The translations under genes and the position numbers were made by a program. The notes under the pieces were generated by a model. That model had not been told where the DNA came from and made no database searches. It saw only the letters and a program-made list of their open reading frames with translations. Below are positions 42,505 through 51,669 of a stretch of 64,000 nt of DNA, one piece after another; the first letter of the stretch is position 1; every line of letters starts with the position of its first letter. The stretch is from Betaproteobacteria bacterium (GTDB lineage: Bacteria; Pseudomonadota; Gammaproteobacteria; Burkholderiales; Usitatibacteraceae). The stretch lies in the NCBI GenBank assembly GCA_016791265.1, contig JAEUMY010000023.1:248001-312000 (forward strand). The letters run 5' to 3'.

Positions 42505-42522
42505 GTGACAGTTTTGTTACAC
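42505..42522 (-). promoter_or_regulatory. Putative PhoB box before the phosphate transport genes
   Basis: The minus strand reads GTGTAACAAAACTGTCAC, matching the degenerate Pho-box consensus CTGTMAYAWAWCTGTMAY at 17 of 18 positions, with the two TGT units 11 bp apart. It points away from the Pit genes, which lowers confidence. Confidence 0.5.
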
Positions 42523-42603
42523 TGCCCGGCACTCTGAAGCCGGCGCTCTCGACACCTGGGGCACCCTGCAAGCCGGCATCGTCACCGCTCACAGGGAGAT
42601 GTC

Positions 42604-43230
42604 ATGTTCGGTCGCCTGTTGCCCCAGGAGGGGCAGTTCTACGAATTGTTCAACGCCCACGCGGAGCAGGTAGTCAAGGCTGCGCAGGCCCTGTCCCAGC
42701 TCATGACGGATTGGGACAATCGCGCCGAGTACGCCAAGCGCATCGACGATCACGAACACGCCGCGGACCGCGTGACGGCGGAGGCGATTCGCCTCTTGCA
42801 CAAGACGTTCATCACGCCGCTGGATCGCGAGCACATTCATCAGCTGGTCAACGCGATGGACGACATCTGCGATCTGACCCAGGACACGACCGAGGCCATT
42901 TCGCTCTACGACATTCGCCGCGTGACGCCGGAAATGATCCAGCTCGCCACCATCGCGCAGAAGTGCTGCGAGCGGGTGAAGGATGTGGTGGCCCTCTTGC
43001 CGGCGAAGAATGCGGCCGAAGGATTGATCAAGACCTGCGAAGAAATCGACAAGTTGGAAAGTGACGCCGACCGCATCCTGCGCGCTTCCATCTCCAAGCT
43101 CTTTCGCGACGAGGAAGACGTGAAAGAGATCATCAAGCTGAAGCAGATCTACGAACTGCTGGAGTCCATCACCGACCGTTGCGAGGACGTGGCCAATCTG
43201 GCCGAGGGCATCGTCCTCGAAAATTCCTGA
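42604..43230 (+). CDS. DUF47 (PhoU-like) phosphate-transport accessory protein
   Basis: 208 residues, entirely helical: MFGRLLPQEGQFYELFNAHA, DDHEHAADRVTAEAIRLLHK-like heptads and ITDRCEDVANLAEGIVLEN. DUF47 proteins have the PhoU fold and sit directly upstream of Pit transporters, modulating them. The next gene starts 10 bp downstream. Confidence 0.93.
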   Translation: MFGRLLPQEGQFYELFNAHAEQVVKAAQALSQLMTDWDNRAEYAKRIDDHEHAADRVTAEAIRLLHKTFITPLDREHIHQLVNAMDDICDLTQDTTEAISLYDIRRVTPEMIQLATIAQKCCERVKDVVALLPAKNAAEGLIKTCEEIDKLESDADRILRASISKLFRDEEDVKEIIKLKQIYELLESITDRCEDVANLAEGIVLENS

Positions 43231-43240
43231 TCGGGCCGTC

Positions 43241-44248
43241 ATGAGCGGACTCGAAATCAGCCTCACCACCCTGATCCTGCTGGTGGCGCTGGCCCTGGCC
43301 TTCGACTTCATGAACGGGTTTCATGATGCGGCCAACTCCATCGCGACAGTCGTCTCCACCGGCGTGCTGAAGCCGCAGCACGCGGTGCTCTGGGCGGCGT
43401 TCTTCAATTTCATCGCCATATTCATTTTCCAGCTGAAGGTGGCGGCCACGGTCGGCAAGGGCATCGTCGATGCGGGCGTGGTCGATCACTACATCGTGTT
43501 CGGCGCGCTCATCGGTGCCATCAGCTGGAACATCATCACCTGGTACTACGGCTTGCCGTCCAGCTCGTCGCACGCGCTCATCGGCGGCATCATCGGCGCC
43601 ACCATCGCCAAGGCCGGTGCGGGTGCGCTCATCGCCTCGGGCATCTGGAAAGTGGTGATGTTCATTTTCATCTCGCCGGCCATGGGCTTCATCCTGGGCG
43701 GGTTGCTGATGGTGCTCGTCGCTTGGATCTGCCGGCGAACAACGCCCTGGCGCGTCGACCGATGGTTCAGGCGACTGCAACTGCTTTCGGCATCGCTCTA
43801 CAGCCTGGGTCACGGTGGCAACGACGCGCAGAAGACCATCGGCATCATCTGGATGCTGCTCATCGCCGCCGGCGCCATGGCGGCGACCGACCCCGTGCCC
43901 ATGTGGGTGGTGGTGTCCTGCTACGTCACCATCGCGTTGGGCACCATGTTCGGCGGCTGGCGCATCGTGAAGACCATGGGCCAGAAAATCACCAAGCTGA
44001 AGCCGGTCGGTGGCTTTTGCGCGGAGACCGGCGGCGCGATCACGTTGTTCGTGGCGACGGGCCTGGGCGTTCCTGTGTCGACCACTCACACCATCACCGG
44101 CGCCATCGTCGGCGTCGGCTCCACGCGCAAGGTGTCAGCGGTGCGTTGGGGGGTGGCCGGCACCATCATCTGGGCATGGATCTTCACCATTCCCGCCTCC
44201 GCGTTCATCGCGGCGGTGTTCTACTGGGTGGGCACCAAGATTCTTTGA
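43241..44248 (+). CDS. pit: Inorganic phosphate transporter, Pit family
   Basis: 335 residues with about ten membrane spans. The duplicated Pit signature is clear: FDFMNGFHDAANSIATVVST in the first half, SLGHGGNDAQKTIGIIWMLL and STTHTITGAIVGVG in the second. Low-affinity metal-phosphate:proton symport across the inner membrane. Operon with the DUF47 gene. The 280 bp to the next (convergent) gene holds nothing recognisable. Confidence 0.95.
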   Translation: MSGLEISLTTLILLVALALAFDFMNGFHDAANSIATVVSTGVLKPQHAVLWAAFFNFIAIFIFQLKVAATVGKGIVDAGVVDHYIVFGALIGAISWNIITWYYGLPSSSSHALIGGIIGATIAKAGAGALIASGIWKVVMFIFISPAMGFILGGLLMVLVAWICRRTTPWRVDRWFRRLQLLSASLYSLGHGGNDAQKTIGIIWMLLIAAGAMAATDPVPMWVVVSCYVTIALGTMFGGWRIVKTMGQKITKLKPVGGFCAETGGAITLFVATGLGVPVSTTHTITGAIVGVGSTRKVSAVRWGVAGTIIWAWIFTIPASAFIAAVFYWVGTKIL

Positions 44249-44527
44249 TGACTCCATTGTTCTGCGCCGCGCGCATCGCTTGCGTCGCATTGCTCTGTCC
44301 TGCTTACTCGAAAGTGCGGTTCATCCGTTCAATCACGGGCGGCATGGCGCGAAATGCGACGCTGGCGACCGTCTTCCGCCTGGAAGACAGTCGCCGGGCC
44401 GCGGGATGAAGCGCCGATGCGATCCTTGCTCCGGGCTTGAGGTGGCTGGAGCATGAGCTGAAGGCCGCCAAGCCGGGTACCCATCGCGGACAATTCCGCG
44501 CGTGTCAGGGGCAAGTTCCGGGCCGGT

Positions 44528-47464
44528 TTAAACACATGTGATGGTCCACGTCGCGGACGTTCCAGGATTGCCGCCGTTTTGACCGATGGTCACAGTCACG
44601 GATGTGGAAGTGCTTGGGGCGGGATTGACCCGGCGCAAAGTCAATGTCTGACCATTGGTGATGGTTCCGCCGGAGGTCACGAAAGCGCCGCCGGCAATCG
44701 AGTAGAAACCCGGTGAGCTGATGGTGACCGGCGCGGCTGAGTCGATGCCAGTGATGGTCACCGTTGCAGACAAGGACTGCCCGCCGATGGCGCAGACGCC
44801 ATTCGAAACAGTGGTTGCCGGGAAGGAGAAGCCGTTGGGTGTGGTGTCGCGGGTGGTGATTGTGTAGGTGCCGATCACGCCGCCGACATTGACAGTGACG
44901 TTTTGCACGCCAGTGCCGTCGGTGACGGCGGAAGACGTCCCTTGCAGAGCCAGCGGCTGACCATTGGAGATGGTGCCTGCCGCGGTGGTGAAGGCGCCAC
45001 CTGAGATCGAGTAACTCCCGCCCGTCACCGAGATTGGCGCGGCCGTGTTGATACCAGAGATATTGATCGTATTTGAGGTGAACGTCGTCGATGGCGCGGC
45101 AAGCGATTGCGGGGTGAAGCTGAACGGGTTGGGCGTGGTGTCGGGAGGCGTGGTTGTCACGCTAAACGTGCCGGACACGCCGCCCACGTTCAGGGTTGCC
45201 GCGACGGTGGCGCCCAATGTGCCGGAGGAAGTCAGGCGAAGCACGACGGTCTGCCCATTGTTGATGGTGCCTGCCGCGGAAGTGAAGGGGCCGCCCGAAA
45301 TCGAGTATTGGCCTCCGCTGACGCTGACGGGGGTCGGAGAATTGATGCCGGTGATGGTCACCGTGTTTGATGTCGCCAAGATGCTCAAGGCGGCATTGGT
45401 TTGTGGCGTGAACGAGAAGGGATCCGGCGTCGTGTCGATTAGGCTCGGCACGGTTGTCACCGTGTAGGAGCCGCTTACGCCTCCGATGATCACCGTCGCC
45501 GTGGTCGGCGTGGCGACCGTGCCGGCACTGACTACTTGGACAGCAATCGATTGCCCATTGGAGATGGTGCCTGGAGCCGTGGTGAAGGTGCCACCGTTGA
45601 TCGAATAGCTGCCACCGGTGATGGAGACGGGCGCCGGTGCGTTGATGCCCGTGATGACGACGCTGTTGGAAACGAAAGTTGTAACTAGCGTCGCGTTGTT
45701 GACCGGCGCGAAGGCGAAGGGGTCCGGGGTCGTGTCGGGCAGTATTGTCAAGGTCGTCACGCTGAAGGTCGCGCCAACTCCGCCGATGTTCAGCGTGGCC
45801 GAGACGCCAGTGCCGTTGGCGGCGGCGCTGATCACGCGCACTTGGATGGACTGGCCGCTGCTCACGGTCCCGGGTGCAGTGGTGAAGGCGCCGCCATTGA
45901 TGGAGTAGCTCCCACCGGTGATTGAGATCGGCGAGGGCGCATTGATGCCGGTGATGATGATGGCGCCTGAGGTGACAACGGATGACAACGGCGCTTGAGT
46001 CACCGCCACAAAGGAAAATGCGTCGGGCGTCGTATCGACGGCGGGGGCCGGCAGGGTGCCGCCGACCTGGAAGGAACGGGTCAGCATTCTCGCTGGCGCT
46101 TGCCCGCCCGGATTGCGGTCGAGGTAGCGCATGGTCAGGGTGACGCCGTTGGCGAGCTGAAGAACGCCATCGCCAACGGTCGGACTGCCGGAAGCGACAG
46201 TGAGGAAATCCCGTCTGAAGCGGCCCGGCGAAATCTCGGGCAGGTCGATCATCTCCATGTCACCTTGAGAGGTCAGGATTTGCACCCGTTGATTTCCCGC
46301 CTTGGCCTGGTCGGCGTCGACCACTTCAACCACCGCGGCCAGCGCCAGCGGCGCGACGCTCACGTTGTCCAGCCGGAAGTTGACACCAGGCTGGAAGGTG
46401 ATCGAGGCCGCTGTGCCCTGACTTGACGCGAAGGCATTGTCACCGGTGAAGGCGGCGATGTTCCAGCCCGAACCCGCGCGATGCATGAGTGCCGCCGCTC
46501 GGCCGGACATGAGGCCGGGCGTGAAAGTGTTGACATCCAGGAAGCGCTTCTCCCAAGTGTAGTTGATGACGGTCAGGTCTGGACCGCACTGGATCTGGAC
46601 GTCCTTGATAAGCATGCGAATCTGCTTCTGGCGATTCTGATCCTGCGTCATGCTGTCGACAAGCGCCTGCAACCCGACCATGCCTGAATCCAGTTTTGCC
46701 CTCAGCGCGGCGATATTGCCCGCCTCGTACAAGGCGACGAATTCGCGCAGGGCCGCCACTGCCGGCGAATTCTCGTCGCAGCGGGGAGGAACGCTCTTGG
46801 ATGCCGTCTCGGCCGAGGCACTGACGGACAGTTGATTTTTGATGGCATCGACGCGGTCATCGTGCGGAGATGGCTGGAACACGTCAGGTATCTTGTCCAG
46901 TATGACGGGCGGTCGTTTGTCCGGTTTGGCGAGTGCGGCCTGTCCGGACTTGACGGTGATCGAAGCACCGCCACTGGTGAGGGACGTGCCGCCTTCATTG
47001 ACCTTGTGGTAGACGCCCGCGTTCGCGCCCAGCGTGACGATGCCTGTTTCATGGTCCGTGCCGCGAATGCCGATGGTCGCGTGGCCGGCGCGCAGTTGAT
47101 ATCGAGTGCCGTCGCGCTTGCCGATCCAGCCGGACACGGAGCGCATGAAACCCGCGGCCAGCGTCAGGATGGCGCGGCTTTCGCCTTCGCCTCGCGTCGT
47201 GTAATCGTCGATACGCAAGGTCGAGTTTTGCCGCAAAGCGATGACCGCGTTGTCATCCATCACGATGACAAGCTCATCTCCTCTGGCGGTTTGAATCACC
47301 TCGCCGGGGAGAATACGGGCGTCCTTGCGCAACACCCTGCTCTCTCCTTGCGAATTGGTGGCGATGGGCCCGCCCTGAGCGAAATTCACGGTGCCGGCGG
47401 CCTGGGCGTTGAGAGTCCAGAGCAGCGCGGCGGCAGAGGCAAGCCAAGTCAGTGTCTTCTTCAT
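44528..47464 (-). CDS. Secreted FecR-domain protein with NTF2-like segment and five Ig-like repeats
   Basis: 978 residues. Signal peptide, then a FecR domain (GEVIQTARGDELVIVMDDNA, LRIDDYTTRG, HATIGIRGTDHETG; residues about 40-190). Residues about 230-350 match the small protein encoded just upstream (shared WEKRFL, SGRAA, GDNAFA). A linker domain is followed by five tandem repeats of about 95-100 residues, each opening DTTPDPFSF and containing ITGINxxxPVSxxGGxYSIxGGxFTxxxGTIxNGQ. No membrane anchor follows, so it is periplasmic or exported. FecR domains outside iron-sensing act as envelope binding modules. The start overlaps the upstream gene (ATGA). Confidence 0.85.
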   Translation of the reverse strand: MKKTLTWLASAAALLWTLNAQAAGTVNFAQGGPIATNSQGESRVLRKDARILPGEVIQTARGDELVIVMDDNAVIALRQNSTLRIDDYTTRGEGESRAILTLAAGFMRSVSGWIGKRDGTRYQLRAGHATIGIRGTDHETGIVTLGANAGVYHKVNEGGTSLTSGGASITVKSGQAALAKPDKRPPVILDKIPDVFQPSPHDDRVDAIKNQLSVSASAETASKSVPPRCDENSPAVAALREFVALYEAGNIAALRAKLDSGMVGLQALVDSMTQDQNRQKQIRMLIKDVQIQCGPDLTVINYTWEKRFLDVNTFTPGLMSGRAAALMHRAGSGWNIAAFTGDNAFASSQGTAASITFQPGVNFRLDNVSVAPLALAAVVEVVDADQAKAGNQRVQILTSQGDMEMIDLPEISPGRFRRDFLTVASGSPTVGDGVLQLANGVTLTMRYLDRNPGGQAPARMLTRSFQVGGTLPAPAVDTTPDAFSFVAVTQAPLSSVVTSGAIIITGINAPSPISITGGSYSINGGAFTTAPGTVSSGQSIQVRVISAAANGTGVSATLNIGGVGATFSVTTLTILPDTTPDPFAFAPVNNATLVTTFVSNSVVITGINAPAPVSITGGSYSINGGTFTTAPGTISNGQSIAVQVVSAGTVATPTTATVIIGGVSGSYTVTTVPSLIDTTPDPFSFTPQTNAALSILATSNTVTITGINSPTPVSVSGGQYSISGGPFTSAAGTINNGQTVVLRLTSSGTLGATVAATLNVGGVSGTFSVTTTPPDTTPNPFSFTPQSLAAPSTTFTSNTINISGINTAAPISVTGGSYSISGGAFTTAAGTISNGQPLALQGTSSAVTDGTGVQNVTVNVGGVIGTYTITTRDTTPNGFSFPATTVSNGVCAIGGQSLSATVTITGIDSAAPVTISSPGFYSIAGGAFVTSGGTITNGQTLTLRRVNPAPSTSTSVTVTIGQNGGNPGTSATWTITCV

Positions 47465-48030
47465 GGAAATGTCCGGTGATTGAGCCGCGAGGGGCGGACC
47501 TCATCAAATGGGTCGGTCGAGTTCGGGCCAGAGTTTTTGTGGCGCGCGAATGGATTGTCGCCAGCCTGGCCCGTCATCAGCCATGACTTGTCCTCACGGC
47601 GAAAGTGAAAGGTCGCATCGCCAGAGGCCACTTGCGGCGCGAGGGCGGGCAGCGCGAGCCACCGCTTCTCCCACCGGAAACGAATGTGCTCCGCATCCTC
47701 CGTCTGGGAGAACGTGATGTCCTTGAGCTGCAGGCGCGGCTGCTTTTCCGCCGCGACCGCCTCGCGCGCCGCTCGCATGAACGCCACGTGCCCGACCATC
47801 GCAGGATGAATCAGGTTTTCAAACGCGGTCATGTCGCCCTGCTCGAAGTGCTGAACGAGTTGCTTGACGAGGGCGGCAACGTCTCTTTGAGACTGCCTTT
47901 CCGCCTCGGTCGCAGCCCGCTCCGCCTTGGCACTGACCGGTTCGGCCGGTTTGGCGAGTGGTGCGGCAGTGACCAGAAGAGGTGCCGAGGCGATCATTGC
48001 CGCGATCGAGCGGCGAAGCGAAGGGTTCAT
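47461..48030 (-). CDS. Secreted NTF2/SnoaL-like protein
   Basis: 189 residues: signal peptide (SIAAMIASAPLLVTA), a Lys/Glu helical stretch (VSAKAERAATEAERQSQRDV), then a domain of about 120 residues with FEQGDMTAFENLIHPAMVGH, FRWEKRWLALP and LMTGQAGDNPFARHK. The same domain occurs within the FecR protein of the next gene. It lies between the barrel gene (2-bp gap) and the FecR gene (4-bp overlap), so the three are one operon. No enzyme active site was recognised; the call rests on size and pattern. Confidence 0.65.
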   Translation of the reverse strand: MNPSLRRSIAAMIASAPLLVTAAPLAKPAEPVSAKAERAATEAERQSQRDVAALVKQLVQHFEQGDMTAFENLIHPAMVGHVAFMRAAREAVAAEKQPRLQLKDITFSQTEDAEHIRFRWEKRWLALPALAPQVASGDATFHFRREDKSWLMTGQAGDNPFARHKNSGPNSTDPFDEVRPSRLNHRTFP

Positions 48031-48032
48031 GT

Positions 48033-49811
48033 TCACCAGATCAGGTTGATTTGAATACCGCCTACGCGTTCCGTCGTTTCCAGAGTCGCGGTTCCGCTGT
48101 TTCTCTGCATGTACCGGTAGTAGGCGCGCAAGGTGTTCATCGTGCCGAGCGGGCGCGTCATCTCCAGCTGCGCCATGCGGGATTTGAGGTCGGCGCCACC
48201 GTTGGGTTGGGTGGTGATGCTTTCGGACAGCGCGAGTGACGCCTGCCCCCAACCTGTGCGCTGGCCTGACATCGTCACACCCAGAGTGCTCGTGGTCGTG
48301 GAGGTTCCTTGACTCAGCAAGCGCTGGTTGTTACGGCCGAGATTGAGCTGCAGCCCGAGGCTCCAGACGGGAAGGCCGGTCGCCGTGGTCTCGGACCAGG
48401 TGCGGCCCAGGTTGATTTGCTCGTTCCGGCTTCGCGAGTCAGCGGTTGGCGCCGCCGCGCTGCTGAGTTTTCCAATTCCCATGTTCGACGAGAACTGCCA
48501 CTTCGCCGATGCGTAGGAAAGCATGGCGTTGAAGTTGTCGTTGCTGCTCTCCTGGTTGCTCGCATCTTCCGATCGGGTTTGCGCCGCGTTGACGCCCATG
48601 TTCCAGCCCATCCAACTCGGAGAAGCCATGCCGAGGTTGAGGTTCGCGCGGCTGTTGAGCGTCCTGGCGCGATTGCGAGTCGCCGGCAATGGAGGCGGTG
48701 GCGGGAGTTCAGGATCCAGCGATGGAAACTCCAACGCTGCGGTCCGCGCGACCGCGTCGCGGGCGTCCATGCCAAGCATCAGCCATGGTGCCGCTGTCCA
48801 GTCGGCGCCGAGATAGTGTTCGCGCACGCCTGGAGGCACTGCTTGGGCGAGGGAGACAAACAGCGGTCCCACGTCGTGCCACCCGCCGCGAAATGCCCAT
48901 GCGCCGGAGCGCCAAGTTCCGTCGAGCACGAACGCGCGATCCACTCGTTCGCTGAGGTTTTTCTCCTGAAAGCGGCTGCGCGCCGCTTCGCCGGTCAGCA
49001 AGAATTGGCCCTGCTGATAGTTGAATCCCATGGTTCCGGCCCGAGTCGTGGACGGCGCGAAGGGCGCTTGGGGCAGGCTGCTCTCACGATCCTCGTAGCC
49101 CTGGAAAGACAAGAATGTCTTCAGCGATCCCGACCAGGCGCGGTCCAGCTTCGCGCCATAGACGTCCCTGAGAAAGCGCGATCGCGCCGGCCGTCCGTCC
49201 AGCGCCGCGCGATTGGCCAGCGCTTCCCAGCTTTCGCCGATCACACCGACATGACTCGCGAGTGCCCAGCCATCAAACTGCCGGCTGACGTGCAGGCCAC
49301 GAAGCCCCAGTGTGGAGCCCAGTTGGGAAAAGTTCGCCGCGACATCGCCGGCATTGACCGCATAGCGCGGGCCGACCGCACCCATCTGGAGGTTGCTCAA
49401 TTGCTCGCGGTATCGGGACAACACCGCGCGGTCATTGCTCGCTGCGCCGGCCCATTGCAAGTAGGCCTGATCCCCGCCTGTGGATACCAGCCTGACTTCA
49501 GTCGAGAACTGGGTCTTGTTGAAATCACCGGTCCCGAAGGGCGTGATGGTCTGCCCGGAATCCTGCGGCGCGGTGATCACATTGCGATACACGTCTTGGG
49601 ACAGATTCAACCGCCACTCCAGCCGCGTCGATCCGTCCGCCTGGCGCACGAGCGTCGCCGTGCCGTCCTGGCTGGTTTGCGCCCAGAGGCTCAAGACATG
49701 CTCGTTTGCCTGATCCTGCGACGCGGCGGCGCTTCCTATCGCCAGGACAAACAGGACGAAACCCGCAATTGGGCGCAGCAGCGGGCGCCGCGCAAGTTTT
49801 GCGACATGCAT
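48033..49811 (-). CDS. Outer-membrane beta-barrel protein
   Basis: 592 residues from the ATG at 49809-49811 (RRPLLRPIAGFVLFVLAIGS signal, cleavage near ASA). The mature part alternates hydrophobic and polar residues with many Trp/Tyr girdle residues (YLQWAGAASNDRAVLSRYRE, AFRGGWHDVGPLFVSL) and ends GGIQINLIW with a C-terminal aromatic, the outer-membrane insertion signal. A Pro-rich loop (PELPPPPPLPATRNRART) lies centrally. First gene of the barrel-NTF2-FecR operon; it may be a porin or export pore for the secreted proteins encoded nearby. The family was not identified. Confidence 0.75.
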   Translation of the reverse strand: MHVAKLARRPLLRPIAGFVLFVLAIGSAAASQDQANEHVLSLWAQTSQDGTATLVRQADGSTRLEWRLNLSQDVYRNVITAPQDSGQTITPFGTGDFNKTQFSTEVRLVSTGGDQAYLQWAGAASNDRAVLSRYREQLSNLQMGAVGPRYAVNAGDVAANFSQLGSTLGLRGLHVSRQFDGWALASHVGVIGESWEALANRAALDGRPARSRFLRDVYGAKLDRAWSGSLKTFLSFQGYEDRESSLPQAPFAPSTTRAGTMGFNYQQGQFLLTGEAARSRFQEKNLSERVDRAFVLDGTWRSGAWAFRGGWHDVGPLFVSLAQAVPPGVREHYLGADWTAAPWLMLGMDARDAVARTAALEFPSLDPELPPPPPLPATRNRARTLNSRANLNLGMASPSWMGWNMGVNAAQTRSEDASNQESSNDNFNAMLSYASAKWQFSSNMGIGKLSSAAAPTADSRSRNEQINLGRTWSETTATGLPVWSLGLQLNLGRNNQRLLSQGTSTTTSTLGVTMSGQRTGWGQASLALSESITTQPNGGADLKSRMAQLEMTRPLGTMNTLRAYYRYMQRNSGTATLETTERVGGIQINLIW

Positions 49812-50111
49812 CGAACTTCCTCTGATTGAACTCGAGTCTTGCCCTTGGCGGCGAGGCCTTGGCGCCGCGCGCGCATCCAGCGCTCCGCGGCATCCGGCGC
49901 TTCGCGTCGCACTCATGGGGACATCTCTTGGGTCGGGACTACTCCGATAGAGGTTTGACATGCTGATTCAGTCCTTTTCGACTTCAACCGCGACTCATGG
50001 GATATCGCGGTTCGGCTGGTTCATGGAAAGTTGATGTGATGCGCGCGGCTCGGTGCCGGCGCGCGCCGGCCGGCGTCGCGACCCTTTGACGCACACTGAC
50101 TTGGAGACCGT
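49812..50111. other. 300-bp divergent intergenic region
   Basis: Promoters for the barrel operon and the 50112 gene must lie here. No clear -10/-35 pair, repeat or palindrome copy was seen. Confidence 0.5.
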
Positions 50112-50690
50112 ATGAACATGAAGGAAGGGCTTCCGCCCCACTGGCCGCTCGAGGTGGCGGAGTTTGTGACCGCTCTGGCTGCGGAGCTGGCGCATGCGCG
50201 CGCAGTCCGGTTGATCACCGAGCTTGACCGGGATGCCGTCAACGAGGACTTCGCGCTCACATCGACGTTGTCGATCGCGGCCATCATCGGGCACCCTCGG
50301 CATGGCTTGGCCCTGGCGGTTTCCTCAAGCCTCGCCAAGCCCATGAACAAGTTCGTCGAGTTGCAAGTGGGCCTGTTCAATGGGGCCTCCGTCACCTCCA
50401 GCGCGTGGAGCGTGGTGGAGCGAGAGCTCGCCGCGTTGAGGCATGCGGCGGTCGACCTGGAGTTCACCGACCTGACCGTGTGCGATGCGGTGATCGCCGC
50501 GACCGAATGCGACGCCGCCGGCGTTGTCAGGCATCTGAAGGTTCTCCCGCCTGATGCGCTGTATAGACTCGGTTTCGCCTCGATGTCCCAGTACCGGGAG
50601 TGGATGGCGGACTTGGTGCAGGGTGTCGGACGCGGACTGCGGACCTCCGCGCCTGGCCAGCTGCTGCTGGAGCTGCTGCAAGACAAGTGA
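50112..50690 (+). CDS. Hypothetical protein, 192 residues
   Basis: Not recognised. No signal peptide or membrane span. N-terminal helix (LEVAEFVTALAAELAHARAV), an alpha/beta middle (TSTLSIAAIIGHPRHGLALA) and an Ala/Leu-rich helical end (YREWMADLVQGVGRGLRTSA). Codon use matches the neighbours. It converges on the sigma factor gene with only 14 bp between stops, so it is not part of either operon. Confidence 0.6.
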   Translation: MNMKEGLPPHWPLEVAEFVTALAAELAHARAVRLITELDRDAVNEDFALTSTLSIAAIIGHPRHGLALAVSSSLAKPMNKFVELQVGLFNGASVTSSAWSVVERELAALRHAAVDLEFTDLTVCDAVIAATECDAAGVVRHLKVLPPDALYRLGFASMSQYREWMADLVQGVGRGLRTSAPGQLLLELLQDK

Positions 50691-50704
50691 CGAATGGCTC
50701 GCAT

Positions 50705-51352
50705 TTAGGCCGGCTTGTTCGAGACCAACGCCTGGATGTGATCGACTACTTGGGCGGTCAACGCCGTGTTGACTTCTTCGTTCGCGAGCAGCACCCGCAG
50801 CTTGTTGCGCGCATAGTGCAGCCTGGTCTTGACCGTGTTCTTGGGGACGCCCTGGATCAGGGCGACATCCTCGACCGACATGTCCTCGAAGAACACCAGG
50901 TGCAGGCATTGGCGCTGCTCGGCGGGCAGCGCAGCGATGCCCGCCAGGACCTTCGCCGAAATCTCCTTGCTGGCGATTCGCTCGATTGAAGAGGGCTCGT
51001 TGTTATCGACGATGTCCGCGAGACTGTCCCAGTCGGGATTGTCCTGCTCAGGCAGCTTGCGCAGGCGCGCGCGGTCCAGCGCCTTGTGGCGTGCGATTCC
51101 CAGGATCCAGGTTGTCGCCTTGGACTGACCGGAGAATTGAGCCGCATTGCGCCAGACATGGAGAAAGGTGTCCGTGAGGACCTCCTCCGCATCCGGCTGC
51201 GATTTGATGATCTGCAAGATGAAGCGAAGAACGTTGCGCTGCTGCTGCCGATAGAGCGCCGCCAGCGCCTCCGTATCGCCGCTGGCGATGGCGGCGAGCA
51301 GCGACTCGACCGATGGTGCCTCGCCGCTCTCCGGCACGCGCGGACTAGCCAT
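50705..51352 (-). CDS. ECF-type RNA polymerase sigma factor
   Basis: 215 residues from the ATG at 51350-51352. Sigma region 2: ALAALYRQQQRNVLRFILQI, AEEVLTDTFLHVWRNAAQF, ATTWILGIARHKALDRAR. Region 4: LPAEQRQCLHLVFFEDMSVE and GVPKNTVKTRLHYARNKLRV. Transcribed with the 79-residue gene whose last codons overlap its start. The anti-sigma-like gene at 61465 is the obvious candidate partner although about 10 kb away. Targets are probably the secreted-protein genes of this locus (inference). Confidence 0.9.
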   Translation of the reverse strand: MASPRVPESGEAPSVESLLAAIASGDTEALAALYRQQQRNVLRFILQIIKSQPDAEEVLTDTFLHVWRNAAQFSGQSKATTWILGIARHKALDRARLRKLPEQDNPDWDSLADIVDNNEPSSIERIASKEISAKVLAGIAALPAEQRQCLHLVFFEDMSVEDVALIQGVPKNTVKTRLHYARNKLRVLLANEEVNTALTAQVVDHIQALVSNKPA

Positions 51353-51584
51353 TGCGAGCCTTCGTCTGTTGCGACGAGCCGGACTTCTTGCGTGGGGAGG
51401 TGCGCCGCTTCGAACCGGTCTTGCTGGTGCCGTGTTCGTCCGCATCCAGCGACAACAGGGAAAGCAACTCGCCTGCGGAATGAAACGGGGTTCTCAGTCC
51501 GCTGTTGACCGCCTCCAGCAGCCCTGCGAACTCCTGATCGTTCCCTTCGTTTCGGCGATACAGCCGGATGATGAAGCTTTCCAT
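51345..51584 (-). CDS. Small basic protein preceding the sigma factor, 79 residues
   Basis: MESFIIRLYRRNEGNDQEFA leads into a C-terminal half very rich in Lys, Arg, Ser and Thr (SKTGSKRRTSPRKKSGSSQQ). It overlaps the sigma factor start by 8 bp and lies 85 bp after the BTAD regulator, so it is co-transcribed. Not recognised; possibly an auxiliary regulator. Confidence 0.6.
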   Translation of the reverse strand: MESFIIRLYRRNEGNDQEFAGLLEAVNSGLRTPFHSAGELLSLLSLDADEHGTSKTGSKRRTSPRKKSGSSQQTKARNG

Positions 51585-51669
51585 GTGCGTCCCACGCGAT
51601 TGCGATGGACGCGACCTTATCGCCGGCGTGGGCCGCCGCCGCCTACGGATTCCCTACGGATACGAAGAA

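Noticed and set aside
47465..47520. Possible frameshift joining the NTF2-like protein and the FecR protein
   Set aside because: The two share a domain but are separated by a normal ATGA overlap, with a complete signal peptide on each.
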